Source of the DNA: Deinococcus hopiensis KR-140
Lineage (GTDB): Bacteria; Deinococcota; Deinococci; Deinococcales; Deinococcaceae
Direction of reading: 5' to 3'
Assembly (NCBI RefSeq): GCF_900176165.1
Contig: NZ_FWWU01000002.1
Span: 124,001 to 188,000 of the forward strand
Length of the DNA: 64,000 bases
Shown here: positions 52,422-61,147 of the stretch, piece by piece
How the letters are laid out: each line of letters opens with the position of its first letter
Numbering within the stretch: the stretch's first letter is position 1
Translations under genes and position numbers: made by a program
The notes under the pieces: model-generated
What the model was told of the DNA's origin: nothing
The model's database searches: none
What the model saw: only the letters and a program-made list of their open reading frames with translations

Positions 52422-53855
52422 ATGAACGAACACCTCACCCAAAACCACGAGCCGCAAAACAGTGACGCTCCAACCACGGTACAGACGGCCTCTTCTTCCG
52501 CAGTCCGGTGGCGTCAGGCCGTGGCGTTGAGTTTAAGCCTCACCCTGGGCAGCACAGGATTGGCTCAGACTTCCTCGCCGGCGGGAGAACTGAAGCTGGA
52601 AGCCGCCCTGGCTCAACTTGCTCAGGCACCCTCCGTCACCCAAGCGCAGCTCAGCGTCGTGACTGCTCAGGAAAACCTGAATGCGGCCCGGGGTGCCCTG
52701 GGGCTCACCGTCAGCGTGACGGGCAATGCGAGTTACGCGGGCGCCACCACCACGACGGCGACGGACGACACCACCACGACCGCAGCAAGCGTGGCCGGGA
52801 GTGCAGGTGTGAACGTGTCCCTGGGACTGCTGCCCTGGTCCAGCGGTCAGGCAGGGTTGAGAAGTGCAGAGCGGAACCTGGCGCTGGCCCGTGCCCGAAT
52901 GGCTGAAACGCAGGGCGCCGCTCGCCTGAATGTGGTTCAGCAATACCTCGCTGGCGTCGTGGCAACCCAGGACGTCATCCTGGCCGACCGGACCCTGGCC
53001 CTGCGGCAGCGTCAACTGGCTGTGCAGCAAGCCCAGCGCGAAAACGGCAATGCCACTGCTGAAAGTGTCTTGAGCGCGCAAGCAAACGTGCAAGCCGCCC
53101 AGGGCGCACAGCTGCAGGCTGCCGCCAACCTTGATGCCGCGCGGCGCAGCCTGGGGGCGGCCCTCGGCACAGACTTGAGCAGCGTGACGTTCGGGAGTCC
53201 CCCCGAGACGGCCTTTGCCCTGCCGGATGTGGCCGCCCTCACGACTCAAGCCCGGACCGCACGCCGTGAAGTGCTGGAGGCGCAAAACACCCTCGCTTCA
53301 GCGCAAGAAGCGCTTGAAACGCAGCAGCGTGACGCGACCCTCCCTGACGTGACGGCAAGTGTGCGTTACGGACCGGGCACGGGTGGTCTCAGCGCCAACC
53401 TCAACCTGAAGCAGGGCACCGTGGGGGCTGGGTACACCCTGCCCGTCGGAACTTCCAGCACCACCTCCAACCGTCTGACCGCCAGCCTCACGGGCACCTA
53501 CGTCATCTATTCGCCCAGCGTGAAGGCTGAGCTGTCGGCCGCCCAGGCCACAGTGACCCAGGCGCAGCTTTCGCTCAGTGTTGCTCAGCAGACCGTGGAA
53601 CTCGATGTGCGGACACGCCACAGCACCCTGCAGGCCAGCCTCATTGCCCTGCAGAGTCGCGAGACGCAGGTGAAGGTGGCGCAAGCCAGCCTGGAGGCCG
53701 CCCGCACGCGACTGGAGGCTGGGACGGGTACTGCCGACGACGTGACAGTGGCCGAGCTCAATCTCCTGGAGGCGCAGCGCGATCTCCTGAGCGCCCGCGC
53801 CACCGCTCAAACCACCCTCATCCAACTGCAAAACGCCGCTGGAGGCGCCACATGA
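52422..53855 (+). CDS. TolC-like outer membrane efflux protein, first copy
   Basis: From the ATG at 52422 after TGGAGG the product is 477 residues. The N-terminal extension (about 1-46) is a long signal region ending LTLGSTGLAQ. The rest is long coiled-coil/barrel with Gln/Ala/Asn periodicity, e.g. AQAPSVTQAQLSVVTAQENLNAARG and GYTLPVGTSSTTSNRLTASLTGTYVI, and the end TGTADDVTVAELNLLEAQRDLLSARATAQTTLIQLQNAAGG, the typical OEP ending. The next gene overlaps it as ATGA at 53852. It is one of two TolC-like genes in the operon. Confidence 0.88.
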   Translation: MNEHLTQNHEPQNSDAPTTVQTASSSAVRWRQAVALSLSLTLGSTGLAQTSSPAGELKLEAALAQLAQAPSVTQAQLSVVTAQENLNAARGALGLTVSVTGNASYAGATTTTATDDTTTTAASVAGSAGVNVSLGLLPWSSGQAGLRSAERNLALARARMAETQGAARLNVVQQYLAGVVATQDVILADRTLALRQRQLAVQQAQRENGNATAESVLSAQANVQAAQGAQLQAAANLDAARRSLGAALGTDLSSVTFGSPPETAFALPDVAALTTQARTARREVLEAQNTLASAQEALETQQRDATLPDVTASVRYGPGTGGLSANLNLKQGTVGAGYTLPVGTSSTTSNRLTASLTGTYVIYSPSVKAELSAAQATVTQAQLSLSVAQQTVELDVRTRHSTLQASLIALQSRETQVKVAQASLEAARTRLEAGTGTADDVTVAELNLLEAQRDLLSARATAQTTLIQLQNAAGGAT

Positions 53856-54886
53856 ACGTCCGTTCCCTCACTTCCTTCACCACCGTCTTGATTCTGTCGA
53901 CCGCCTCTGCACAAAGTGCCGTCAGTCTCACGCAGGGCGTTACCGCAGCACTGACGAACAACAGCGATGTCAAGACGGCCCAGGCCAACCTGCAAAAAGC
54001 GCAGGCTGCGAGTAAGGCTGCGCAGGCCGATCCCAGCACCTTGGCTGCGGCCAAGCTTTCTGCCCGCAGCAGTGAAGCTCAGGCGGAAGCGCAGCTGCAC
54101 GGTGCGCGGCTCAGCACCCTTCAGAACACCATTGCCGCCTACACCGCCCTGCTCGAAGCGCAGGAGAACGTAGAACTTCAGACCCTGCAGGTTCAGGTGG
54201 ACCAGAAGGCGGTGCAGGTCGCGCAGGTCAAGCTCAAGGTTCAGAACGCGACTGCCTTGGACGTGCAAAACGCCCAGAACACCCTCTCCGGCAGTCAGCA
54301 GAACCTCGCCGACGCGAAGGCCCAGGTCAATCTCGCCAGCGCCAGGCTGAGTACCTTGACTGGGCTGGGCAGCGGAGCGCGGGCGTCAGGGATTACAGCG
54401 GGGCCCAAACTCTCGGCCACGCTGACGAAGTTGCAGCAGGGTCTGCCGGAGCTCAGCAGCGTGATCTCGTCCACGAACGATGTGGCCGCTCAGCAGCTCG
54501 CGGTGAAGCTCGCCGACAACGACTTCACACCTGCCCGCACCCTAAGTGATGCCCGCACTGCCCTGGCCAACGCGCAGCGCAGCCTGGACAGCGCGCAGAA
54601 AAGTGCTTCCCAAACGCTCGCCAGCGCATATCAGAGTGCGCAGAACAGCTCCGAGCTCCTGGACGTCACCCAGAGCCGCGAAACAGCTGCCCAGAAGACC
54701 TACACCCAGGATGCCGCGCGTCTGAAAAGCGGCACCATCAGCGCCATCGAGCTGCAGAACAGCCAGCTTACCCTGAAGAAAGCCCAGTACGCCCGCCTGC
54801 AGGCCCAGGACAACGTCCTTGAAGCCCTCGCGGCCCTCTCCGTGGCCGCTGGGCAGAACTTGACGGGGATCGGCGGCAGCCTATGA
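53852..54886 (+). CDS. TolC-like outer membrane efflux protein, second copy
   Basis: The 344-residue protein starts MNVRSLTSFTTVLILSTASAQ with a signal peptide. It has the OEP coiled-coil pattern (AALTNNSDVKTAQANLQKAQAASKAAQAD, VTQSRETAAQKTYTQDAARLKSGTISAIELQNSQLTLKKAQYARLQAQDNVLEALAAL). It is shorter than standard TolC (about 430-490), so parts of the barrel may be absent. It overlaps the gene before as ATGA and the adaptor gene after it. Confidence 0.85.
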   Translation: MNVRSLTSFTTVLILSTASAQSAVSLTQGVTAALTNNSDVKTAQANLQKAQAASKAAQADPSTLAAAKLSARSSEAQAEAQLHGARLSTLQNTIAAYTALLEAQENVELQTLQVQVDQKAVQVAQVKLKVQNATALDVQNAQNTLSGSQQNLADAKAQVNLASARLSTLTGLGSGARASGITAGPKLSATLTKLQQGLPELSSVISSTNDVAAQQLAVKLADNDFTPARTLSDARTALANAQRSLDSAQKSASQTLASAYQSAQNSSELLDVTQSRETAAQKTYTQDAARLKSGTISAIELQNSQLTLKKAQYARLQAQDNVLEALAALSVAAGQNLTGIGGSL

Positions 54887-56271
54887 CCACCCCTGCCGTG
54901 GTCGCTCGGCCCATGCAGGCCCGGCGGCGCAAACGCTGGCCCTGGGTGGTGACCGGCCTGCTGCTGTTGGGTGGTGTTGGCGGCGGGGTGTACTACACCC
55001 GCACGCACACCACCCAAACCACGACCGAAACGCAGACCGTGACCACCCAGGCCGTGCAGTCCGGCACCGTCCGCGTCAGCGTGAGCGGCCCCGGCACGCT
55101 CGAAGCGAACGCCACCCGAACGGTTGGAGCAGATTTGACGGCCACCGTAGGGCGGGTTCCAGCGGTGGGAGAGCGCGTGACGAAAGGGCAGCTCCTGACC
55201 ACCCTCAGCAGCGACGACGTGGAAGAGAACGTCCAGACAGCGGAACTCAACCTCCGCAAGGCGCAGGCCAGCCTGGACGCCACCCGCGCGAGTCAGGCCT
55301 CCAGCCGGGCTGGGCGGGAGAGCAGCGTGACTCAGGCTCAGGGCAACGTCACGGATGCTCGCCAGACGCTGACGGAGGCCGAGCGCACCCTGAACGCGCA
55401 GGAGCAGCTTTACGCGGTCGGTGCGGTGAGTGGGCAGACCTTGAATGACGCGCGCACCACCGCCAGCAAAGCGAGGCTCACCCTTCAGAGCGCCCAGTCC
55501 AGCCTGGCGGCCGCGCTGACGCAGGCCGAGACCGGGAGCGGCAGCGACGCTGAGAATCTCAGGAGTGCGCAGATTGCCGTGCAGCAGGCGCAGGCCACCC
55601 TGGAGACGGCACAGAAGGCCCGAACGGACCTTAAGGTGTACGCCCCCATTGGCGGGGTGGTGAGCGCCGTGAACGCGACCGAGGGCACCGTGGTCCTGAG
55701 CGGCGCGACGCTGCTGACGATCATCGACGACACCACCCTCAACCTGCCCGTTCAGGTGGACGAAACGGAGATAGCCGGTGTAAAGGTGGGGCAGGAGGCA
55801 GAAGTCACCCTGGATGCCTACGACGGAGAGACGTTCAGGGGTGAAGTCGTCCGCGTCTCGCCTGGGGCCACCCAGTCTAACGGGATCAGCGTCTTTACGG
55901 CCACCGTCAGCCTGAAAAACGAGGATGGCAAACTGCGCAGCGGGATGACCGCCGAGGCGGAGATCGTTCAGAGCGAGGACCGCGGCCTGCTGGTCCCCAG
56001 TAAGGCCATCGAGACGGTGCGGACGCGCACGTACGTGCAGGTCCCTGGCCAGGGTGAAGGAGCGGAGCCTGAGCGCGTCCGCGTGCAGATCGGTGCCACC
56101 GACGGTACCAATACTGTTGTGACCGAGGGCCTGGAAGCCGGGCAGGAAGTCATCGTTCCAGGAAGCACGAGGAGCAGCACTTCAGGAGCAGCCAGGACTT
56201 CTAATACTCAGAACAGCGGTTTCGGTGGAGCGGGTGGACCTCCTGCTGGAGGGTTTGGGGGACCCCCATGA
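54883..56271 (+). CDS. MacA/HlyD-type periplasmic adaptor
   Basis: The 462-residue protein has a short cytoplasmic basic segment, one TM (WVVTGLLLLGGVGGGVYY), a lipoyl half (GPGTLEANATRTVGADLTATVGRVPAVGERVTKGQLL), a long coiled-coil, the second lipoyl half (APIGGVVSAVNATEGTVV), a beta-barrel and a C-terminal Gly/Pro-rich tail (GFGGAGGPPAGGFGGPP). It bridges the inner-membrane ABC pump and TolC. It overlaps its neighbours by four bases on each side (ATGA). The tail is unusual for MacA. Confidence 0.9.
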   Translation: MTTPAVVARPMQARRRKRWPWVVTGLLLLGGVGGGVYYTRTHTTQTTTETQTVTTQAVQSGTVRVSVSGPGTLEANATRTVGADLTATVGRVPAVGERVTKGQLLTTLSSDDVEENVQTAELNLRKAQASLDATRASQASSRAGRESSVTQAQGNVTDARQTLTEAERTLNAQEQLYAVGAVSGQTLNDARTTASKARLTLQSAQSSLAAALTQAETGSGSDAENLRSAQIAVQQAQATLETAQKARTDLKVYAPIGGVVSAVNATEGTVVLSGATLLTIIDDTTLNLPVQVDETEIAGVKVGQEAEVTLDAYDGETFRGEVVRVSPGATQSNGISVFTATVSLKNEDGKLRSGMTAEAEIVQSEDRGLLVPSKAIETVRTRTYVQVPGQGEGAEPERVRVQIGATDGTNTVVTEGLEAGQEVIVPGSTRSSTSGAARTSNTQNSGFGGAGGPPAGGFGGPP

Positions 56272-56978
56272 CCGTTCCTGTCGTGGAGATTCGCGATGTT
56301 CGCCGCGTCTATGAGCAGGGCGACGTGGTGTTCGAGGCCTTGAAGGGCGTCAACGTGCAGATCAACCAGGGCGAGATGGTGGCCCTCATGGGACCGTCGG
56401 GCAGCGGTAAGACCACCTTGATGCAGATTATCGGCCTACTCGACCGGCCCAGTCACGGCACGTACCTCCTGGGGGGGCAAGACGTAACCGCCCTCAGTGA
56501 GAACGAGCGCGCCGAAGCCCGCAACATCGAGATCGGCTTTGTCTTCCAGGCGTTTCATCTGCTGCCCCGGCTGAACCTGCTGGAAAACGTAGAGGTGCCT
56601 CTGACCTATGCGGGTGTGCTTCCACGGGAACGTCGGGAACGGGCACTGGGGATGCTGGAGCGCGTGGGATTGGCCGAGAAGGCCGGGAACCTTCCTTCTC
56701 AGATCAGCGGTGGGCAGAAGCAGCGGGTGGCGGTGGCGCGCGCGCTGGCCGGCAGTCCCCGCCTGCTGCTGGCCGACGAGCCCACTGGGAACCTCGATAC
56801 CCGCACCAGCGAGGAGGTCATGGCCCTGTTCGGCGAACTGCACGCGGAAGGCACCACCGTCGTGCTTGTGACGCACGAACCTGAAATTGGAGCCTACGCA
56901 GAACGGGTGGTCCGCGTGCGTGACGGGCTGATCGAAAGTGACACCCGGCAAACACCACGGTTGGGAGTGTCCGCATGA
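56268..56978 (+). CDS. MacB/LolD-type ABC transporter ATPase
   Basis: The 236-residue protein carries Walker A GPSGSGKTT (about 43-51), Q-loop FVFQAFHLLPRLN, signature ISGGQKQRVAVARAL and Walker B LLLADEPTGNLD, with H-loop VTHEPE. The ENVEVPLTYAGVLPRERR region is of the MacB/LolD class. It powers the permease encoded next, overlapping by four bases. The ATPase and permease are separate polypeptides, unlike E. coli MacB. Confidence 0.93.
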   Translation: MTVPVVEIRDVRRVYEQGDVVFEALKGVNVQINQGEMVALMGPSGSGKTTLMQIIGLLDRPSHGTYLLGGQDVTALSENERAEARNIEIGFVFQAFHLLPRLNLLENVEVPLTYAGVLPRERRERALGMLERVGLAEKAGNLPSQISGGQKQRVAVARALAGSPRLLLADEPTGNLDTRTSEEVMALFGELHAEGTTVVLVTHEPEIGAYAERVVRVRDGLIESDTRQTPRLGVSA

Positions 56979-58282
56979 CTGTGACCCATTCATCCCCTCC
57001 AATGGCCGAAACCCAACCTGCTGCGCCTGTACGCCGGGGAGGCGGCATCGGCCTGAGTGGAGCCATAACCATCGCCTGGAGGGCCATCGTCGGAACACCC
57101 ATGCGGTCGGTCCTTACAGCCCTCGGCGTGATCATCGGTGTGGCCGCCGTCGTGGCCCTCACCGCCATCGGGCAGGGCAGTACCGCGGGCGTCACGCGCA
57201 ACCTCCAGTCCCTGGGAACCAACCTATTGACGGTCCAGAGTGCGCGAGGGACGCCGGGTGGCAGCCTGGTCCGCTCTGGTCCCCGGCAAACCATCACGAT
57301 CAAGGACGCGGAAGCGCTCGCGGCCACCTTCGGCAGCCGCGTCGCTGGAGTGGCTCCCTCTGCCCAGAGCAGCGTGCAGGCCAAGCTGGGCAGCAACAAC
57401 ACCCAGGTCTCGGTGGTGGGCACCTGGCCCGCCTACGAGACCGTCCGCAACAGTCCTGTCGCCTCCGGGGACTACTTCACCCAGGCCGATGTAGACGGCA
57501 AAAAGCGGGTGGCTGTGATCGGCGCCCAGGTGGTCACGGACCTGTTTGGCGAGGGTGCCGATCCAGTAGGGCAGAAACTACGGTTGGGCAGCGTCAATTT
57601 CACGGTGGTGGGCGTGTTACCCGATAAGGGCAACAGCGGCTTCGGAAATGCCAACAGCCAAGTGCTCATTCCGCTGAGCACCTACCTCCAGCGCTTCGCG
57701 CGTACCAACAGCGCGAGTGGTCAACCCACGGTCAACAACGTCTACCTTCAGGCCGCCGACGCGAAGGACCTCACGCAGCTCCAGGCTGACATCACCGATC
57801 TGCTCACCGTGCGGCACGAGCAGACAGACCCCGACAACCTCGACTTTCAGGTACAGAACCAGGCCGATGCCCTGTCGAGCCTGAGCAGCGTGACCCAGAC
57901 GCTCACCCTACTCGTGGGGGCCATTGCCGGAATCAGCCTTCTGGTCGGGGGCATTGGAATCATGAACATCATGCTCGTTTCGGTGACCGAGCGCACCCGC
58001 GAAATCGGTGTACGTAAGGCGCTGGGAGCCAAGCCGCGGGACATCCTCACGCAGTTTTTGGTGGAGGCCAGCCTGCTTTCGGTCGGTGGTGGAGTGATCG
58101 GCCTCCTGTTGGGCGTGGCGGCCGCGTATGCCGGGAAAGCCTTCGGAATTGCCCCTGTCTTCAGCCTCACGCCCATGCTCATTGCCTTCGCGTTCAGCGC
58201 CCTGGTCGGCGTGTTTTTCGGGTACTACCCCGCCGCCCGTGCTGCCCGGCTCGACCCAGTGGACAGCCTCCGTTACGAGTGA
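56975..58282 (+). CDS. MacB-like ABC transporter permease
   Basis: The 435-residue protein has TM1 (LTALGVIIGVAAVVALTAIGQG) after a cytoplasmic segment, a large periplasmic domain (about 70-300; FTVVGVLPDKGNSGFGNANSQVLIP) and three C-terminal helices: LTLLVGAIAGISLLVGGIGIMNIMLVSVTERTREIGVRKALGAK, VGGGVIGLLLGVAAAYAGKA, and LIAFAFSALVGVFFGYYPAARAARLDPVDSLRYE. This is the MacB_PCD/FtsX plan of type VII ABC mechanotransmission systems. It ends 45 bases before a secreted-protein gene. Confidence 0.93.
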   Translation: MTVTHSSPPMAETQPAAPVRRGGGIGLSGAITIAWRAIVGTPMRSVLTALGVIIGVAAVVALTAIGQGSTAGVTRNLQSLGTNLLTVQSARGTPGGSLVRSGPRQTITIKDAEALAATFGSRVAGVAPSAQSSVQAKLGSNNTQVSVVGTWPAYETVRNSPVASGDYFTQADVDGKKRVAVIGAQVVTDLFGEGADPVGQKLRLGSVNFTVVGVLPDKGNSGFGNANSQVLIPLSTYLQRFARTNSASGQPTVNNVYLQAADAKDLTQLQADITDLLTVRHEQTDPDNLDFQVQNQADALSSLSSVTQTLTLLVGAIAGISLLVGGIGIMNIMLVSVTERTREIGVRKALGAKPRDILTQFLVEASLLSVGGGVIGLLLGVAAAYAGKAFGIAPVFSLTPMLIAFAFSALVGVFFGYYPAARAARLDPVDSLRYE

Positions 58283-58327
58283 AGCCCGCCGTTCGCCCCC
58301 TCTTCCATCCCCCTCAAGGAGTTCAAG

Positions 58328-58912
58328 ATGCGTTTTCCCAAGATCAACCCCGCCTTCCTGGCCTTGCCATTCGCCCTCGCTCTCGCCGGTGCCCAGCAAA
58401 CCGGCCAGCCCCAGATGACAGCGGAGATGCGCGCCCGAATGGAGCAGATGCGGCCCGTTCAAGACCTCGCTCAGACGATCCGCCTTTTGCCGGAGCTGGA
58501 GAAGAACAAGGCAACGGTGGTCACGAAGTCGCAGGCCAAGACGCTCCTCAGCATCCTGACCACCCTTCAAAAGGCGACGGCAGTGCAGCCGAACAATGCC
58601 AAGAAATACCTGGCGCAGATCGAGGACAAAATTCTCACCGACAAGCAGCTCACGGCGCTGGACGCCCTGATGCTGAAGGCCGAAAAGGAGCGCGAAGCAC
58701 AGCGTGCCAAGCGCCAGCAGAGCGGCCAGGGCAATGGAGCCCGAATTCCTGGCCTGCCCGGCGGTTTTCTACCAGGACAAAATGGGCAGCCTCAGGGCGG
58801 ACAGAATGCCCAGGGCGCTCAGCCTGGACAGCCAGGACAGTTCAATCCTTTCACGCAAGGGCGTGGGGCCGATGAGCTGAAGAAGTACATTGCCGTGCTG
58901 CAGAAGAAATGA
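58328..58912 (+). CDS. Secreted hypothetical protein with Gln/Gly-rich C-terminus, last gene of the MacAB operon
   Basis: The 194-residue protein has a signal peptide (MRFPKINPAFLALPFALALAGAQQ) and a helical middle (EMRARMEQMRPVQDLAQTIRLLPELEKNKATVV, TLLSILTTLQKATAV), then a low-complexity NGQPQGGQNAQGAQPGQPGQ tail. I recognise no family. Its position, 45 bases after the permease and before a terminator, makes it a candidate accessory factor of the pump. A CAAGGAG ribosome site precedes it. Confidence 0.75.
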   Translation: MRFPKINPAFLALPFALALAGAQQTGQPQMTAEMRARMEQMRPVQDLAQTIRLLPELEKNKATVVTKSQAKTLLSILTTLQKATAVQPNNAKKYLAQIEDKILTDKQLTALDALMLKAEKEREAQRAKRQQSGQGNGARIPGLPGGFLPGQNGQPQGGQNAQGAQPGQPGQFNPFTQGRGADELKKYIAVLQKK

Positions 58913-58938
58913 AGCCGTGAAGTAGGTCAAGGAGCTGA

Positions 58939-58966
58939 GGCCCACGTGATTCTCTACGCGTGGGCC
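58939..58966 (+). terminator. Terminator of the MacAB operon
   Basis: GGCCCACG (58939-58946) pairs with CGTGGGCC (58959-58966) across a 12-base loop, followed by GAGCATTTGC. It lies 26 bases past the last gene of the plus-strand operon and stands back to back with the broken minus-strand receiver gene. Confidence 0.6.
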
Positions 58967-58994
58967 GAGCATTTGCATCTGGAGTGTCTCTTCA

Positions 58995-59365
58995 TCATGG
59001 TGTGAGCCACTGCCTTAACAATTGAATCAGTGCCCCGTACGTCGTGGGTTTGCGCTGCGGCTCTAAACCCAGGGTGTGGGCGCGAGCAGCGTCTCCCGGT
59101 GACCAGCTGGAGCTCCATACGATGATCTGAGTCATTGTGAGGAGACGGGTCAAGCTTTCGAGCACCTCCAAGCCGGATTGACCTGGCAGCGTCAGGCTCA
59201 TCAGGACGAGATCCGGCATTGGCCCCATCTGAAGACGTTGCCAGGCTGCTGTACCCCATCCCGCACCACCTCTACCGTGACGTCCAGTTTGAGTTCGTCC
59301 ATGGCCGTGCGAACGAGTAGCACTTCCAGCGGGTCACGTTCAACGAGCAATATGGTGCGCGTCAT
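58995..59365 (-). pseudogene. Single-domain response regulator, frameshifted
   Basis: The start reads MTRTILLVERDPLEVLLVRTAMDELKLDVTVEVVRDG, an Rcp1-like receiver in which the acidic pair is partly altered (VERD rather than VEDD). After a frame change near 59218 it continues PMPDLVLMSLTLPGQSGLEVLE, where the phosphoacceptor Asp expected in LLDLxLP is Ser, and ends with KPTTYGALIQLLRQWLTP. Both the frameshift and the missing Asp make a working regulator unlikely. Confidence 0.75.
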
Positions 59366-59485
59366 GGTTGAATCCCCGAGTCGTGGCGTCCGCATCAAAA
59401 AGTGGGAAACCACCGGTGGTATACAGCAATGCAATCCGGGACGTGCACGTCAATGCGTGTCCAGCGTTCCCCTTTCCTTCGAGAT

Positions 59486-60181
59486 TCATGTTGGTACTCG
59501 ATCAGCACGCTGGTTCTGGCCCTGCACAGGTGTGCGAGTCGCGCCGCTCTCCGCAGTGAATACATTGAGAGCAAAGAGGTGGTGTCCTGGCCAAGTCGGA
59601 GCAGACTCAGGCTTGGCAGCCTCCCCTTCGGCCGAAGAGGTGTGTGTTGTTGTGCTAGAGCTGCAGGCCACGAGCGTGAGCGCCAGGAGCAGCGCTGCGC
59701 CGGACTGGAAGGCGCGCTGAACGGCCCTACGAGAAGTGGGTGTAAGTGGGGAAGGGGGAGGAATCAACAAAGGCGCCTTCTGTTCGACTATTGGCAGAGG
59801 GGCGGCCGATGGTCCCGTTGCTTGAAGGTGCCGCGTTAAGGCCTGGCACCGAGCGCGCAGCTCCAACGTCGACCAGGGGACACTCAGGGCATCGTCCGCA
59901 CCGAGATTCAGGGCTTGAACTTTATCCGTGCTGCGGTTGACCAGCGCGATTACGGGAATTTGAGTCCCTCGTGCAGTGCGCGTCACTTCTTCAAAAGGGA
60001 TATTCGGGGTGGTGAAGTCGAGCAGGATCAAGTCCGGGTGTTGTGTCCCGGCCATGGCATGCGGCGGTGCCAGGATGACCTGATGTCCGTACGCCATGAG
60101 CGCCTCACGAATCAGGGTCACGCGATGGGAAGGATGCGCCAAGTAAAGGATCAGCAGTGGGGGTGGGCAGGACGTTGACAT
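59486..60181 (-). CDS. Receiver-like domain fused to a lipobox/membrane segment
   Basis: The 231-residue frame has two parts. Residues about 8-120 are a receiver-like domain (ILYLAHPSHRVTLIREALMAYGHQVILAPPHA, DLILLDFTTPN with the acceptor Asp, TQIPVIALVN). The expected Lys near NLGADDALSVPWS is missing. Residues about 150-175 form a hydrophobic segment AVQRAFQSGAALLLALTLVACSSS ending in a lipobox-like LVAC, followed by a Ser/Thr-rich tail. The parts are in one frame with no internal start, so it is either a membrane-anchored receiver or a fusion of two genes by deletion. Confidence 0.6.
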   Translation of the reverse strand: MSTSCPPPLLILYLAHPSHRVTLIREALMAYGHQVILAPPHAMAGTQHPDLILLDFTTPNIPFEEVTRTARGTQIPVIALVNRSTDKVQALNLGADDALSVPWSTLELRARCQALTRHLQATGPSAAPLPIVEQKAPLLIPPPSPLTPTSRRAVQRAFQSGAALLLALTLVACSSSTTTHTSSAEGEAAKPESAPTWPGHHLFALNVFTAESGATRTPVQGQNQRADRVPT

Positions 60182-60248
60182 GCGAACAGGGTCTCGCCTG
60201 GCTGTTCAACCCAGATGTAGGAGATATGCAGAAGTGAGGTAGAACAGG

Positions 60249-60281
60249 AAGTGGGCCGGGAGCTTTGCTCCCGGCCCACTT
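60249..60281 (-). terminator. Strong intrinsic terminator
   Basis: AGTGGGCCGGGAGC and its exact complement surround a TTT loop (14-base stem, 60250-60280), 17 bases past the stop of the minus-strand gene at 60297. Confidence 0.85.
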
Positions 60282-60296
60282 GGAGAGTGGTGCACG

Positions 60297-60983
60297 TTAG
60301 CCCTGAGGGGCGCTGGGAAGAGCAGTGAGGTTGACGACTTCCTGGTCACCGCCACGGTCAATTACAGCGTACTTCGCGCCGCTCGGCGCTTGGGGGGCGG
60401 TTGTCGTATTGGTGAGCTTGACCGTCTTGAGGACCTTCCCGCCATTCAGGGGATCGGCGTTGTAGTACGTAACGCTTGTTGCGCCGCGGTACATGCCGTC
60501 CGGGCCTCCTCGAGGACCACGGTCCTGCCCAGGTGCGGGTCGATCCGCTGGAGCCTGACCGGTGGGAGCTCCACCGCCGTTCCTCTCACGCCCGTTCTGA
60601 CCGCTTTGAGGAGGTGCGCCGTCAGGGCCAGGAGGGCCACCACGGTCATCGCGGGGCTGCTGCGCTTGAGCGTTCTTGAGGTTCACGATGCGCTTGCCAA
60701 AGGGCGTAGTCATGACCGCGTACGTCGCACCCTTCGGAGCGTTCGCAAACGGCGTGCTGCCGCGTTGAGGCGTGACGGTGGCGCTGCTGAGCCGCTTGCC
60801 TCCCTGAAGGGGATGGCCAGCGTAGTAAGTCACCTGCATGGCTTGCGCTTGCGGACCGCGGTCCTGCAGCTGACCCTGAGCGGTGCTGGCTGCAGTTTTT
60901 GCGGCGGTGGGCGCGGCGAGGACACTGCTGGTGAGCAGCGTGGCGGCGAACAGGGCGGTCAGCGTTCTGTGGTTCATTCGCAT
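60297..60983 (-). CDS. Secreted protein with an internal duplicated module
   Basis: From the ATG at 60983, after CAAGGAGC, the product is 228 residues. A signal peptide (RMNHRTLTALFAATLLTSSVLAAP) is followed by two copies of a module: VTYYAGHPLQGGKRLSSATVTPQRG ... GATYAVMTTPFGKRIVNL, and VTYYNADPLNGGKVLKTVKL ... GAKYAVIDRGGDQEVVNL. Between them is a Gly/Pro/Gln/Asp/Arg-rich linker with GPPGPDGAPPQSGQNGRER. No family recognised. The repeat and linker are typical of an envelope protein with two similar beta units. Confidence 0.72.
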   Translation of the reverse strand: MRMNHRTLTALFAATLLTSSVLAAPTAAKTAASTAQGQLQDRGPQAQAMQVTYYAGHPLQGGKRLSSATVTPQRGSTPFANAPKGATYAVMTTPFGKRIVNLKNAQAQQPRDDRGGPPGPDGAPPQSGQNGRERNGGGAPTGQAPADRPAPGQDRGPRGGPDGMYRGATSVTYYNADPLNGGKVLKTVKLTNTTTAPQAPSGAKYAVIDRGGDQEVVNLTALPSAPQG

Positions 60984-61147
60984 GGTGGGCTCCTTGGTGG
61001 TGGGTTGATCACCACGCCGTGAGTCTGGAGCCCTCCCGTTCAAACCCGGTGTAGAGCGTGTGTAGAACTTGGGTAGCTCTGTGCTGCACGCGCGGGTTCA
61101 GTTCCGCCAACCGCGGCCCTGTTCGTTCAGGTCCCCGCAATGAATGG

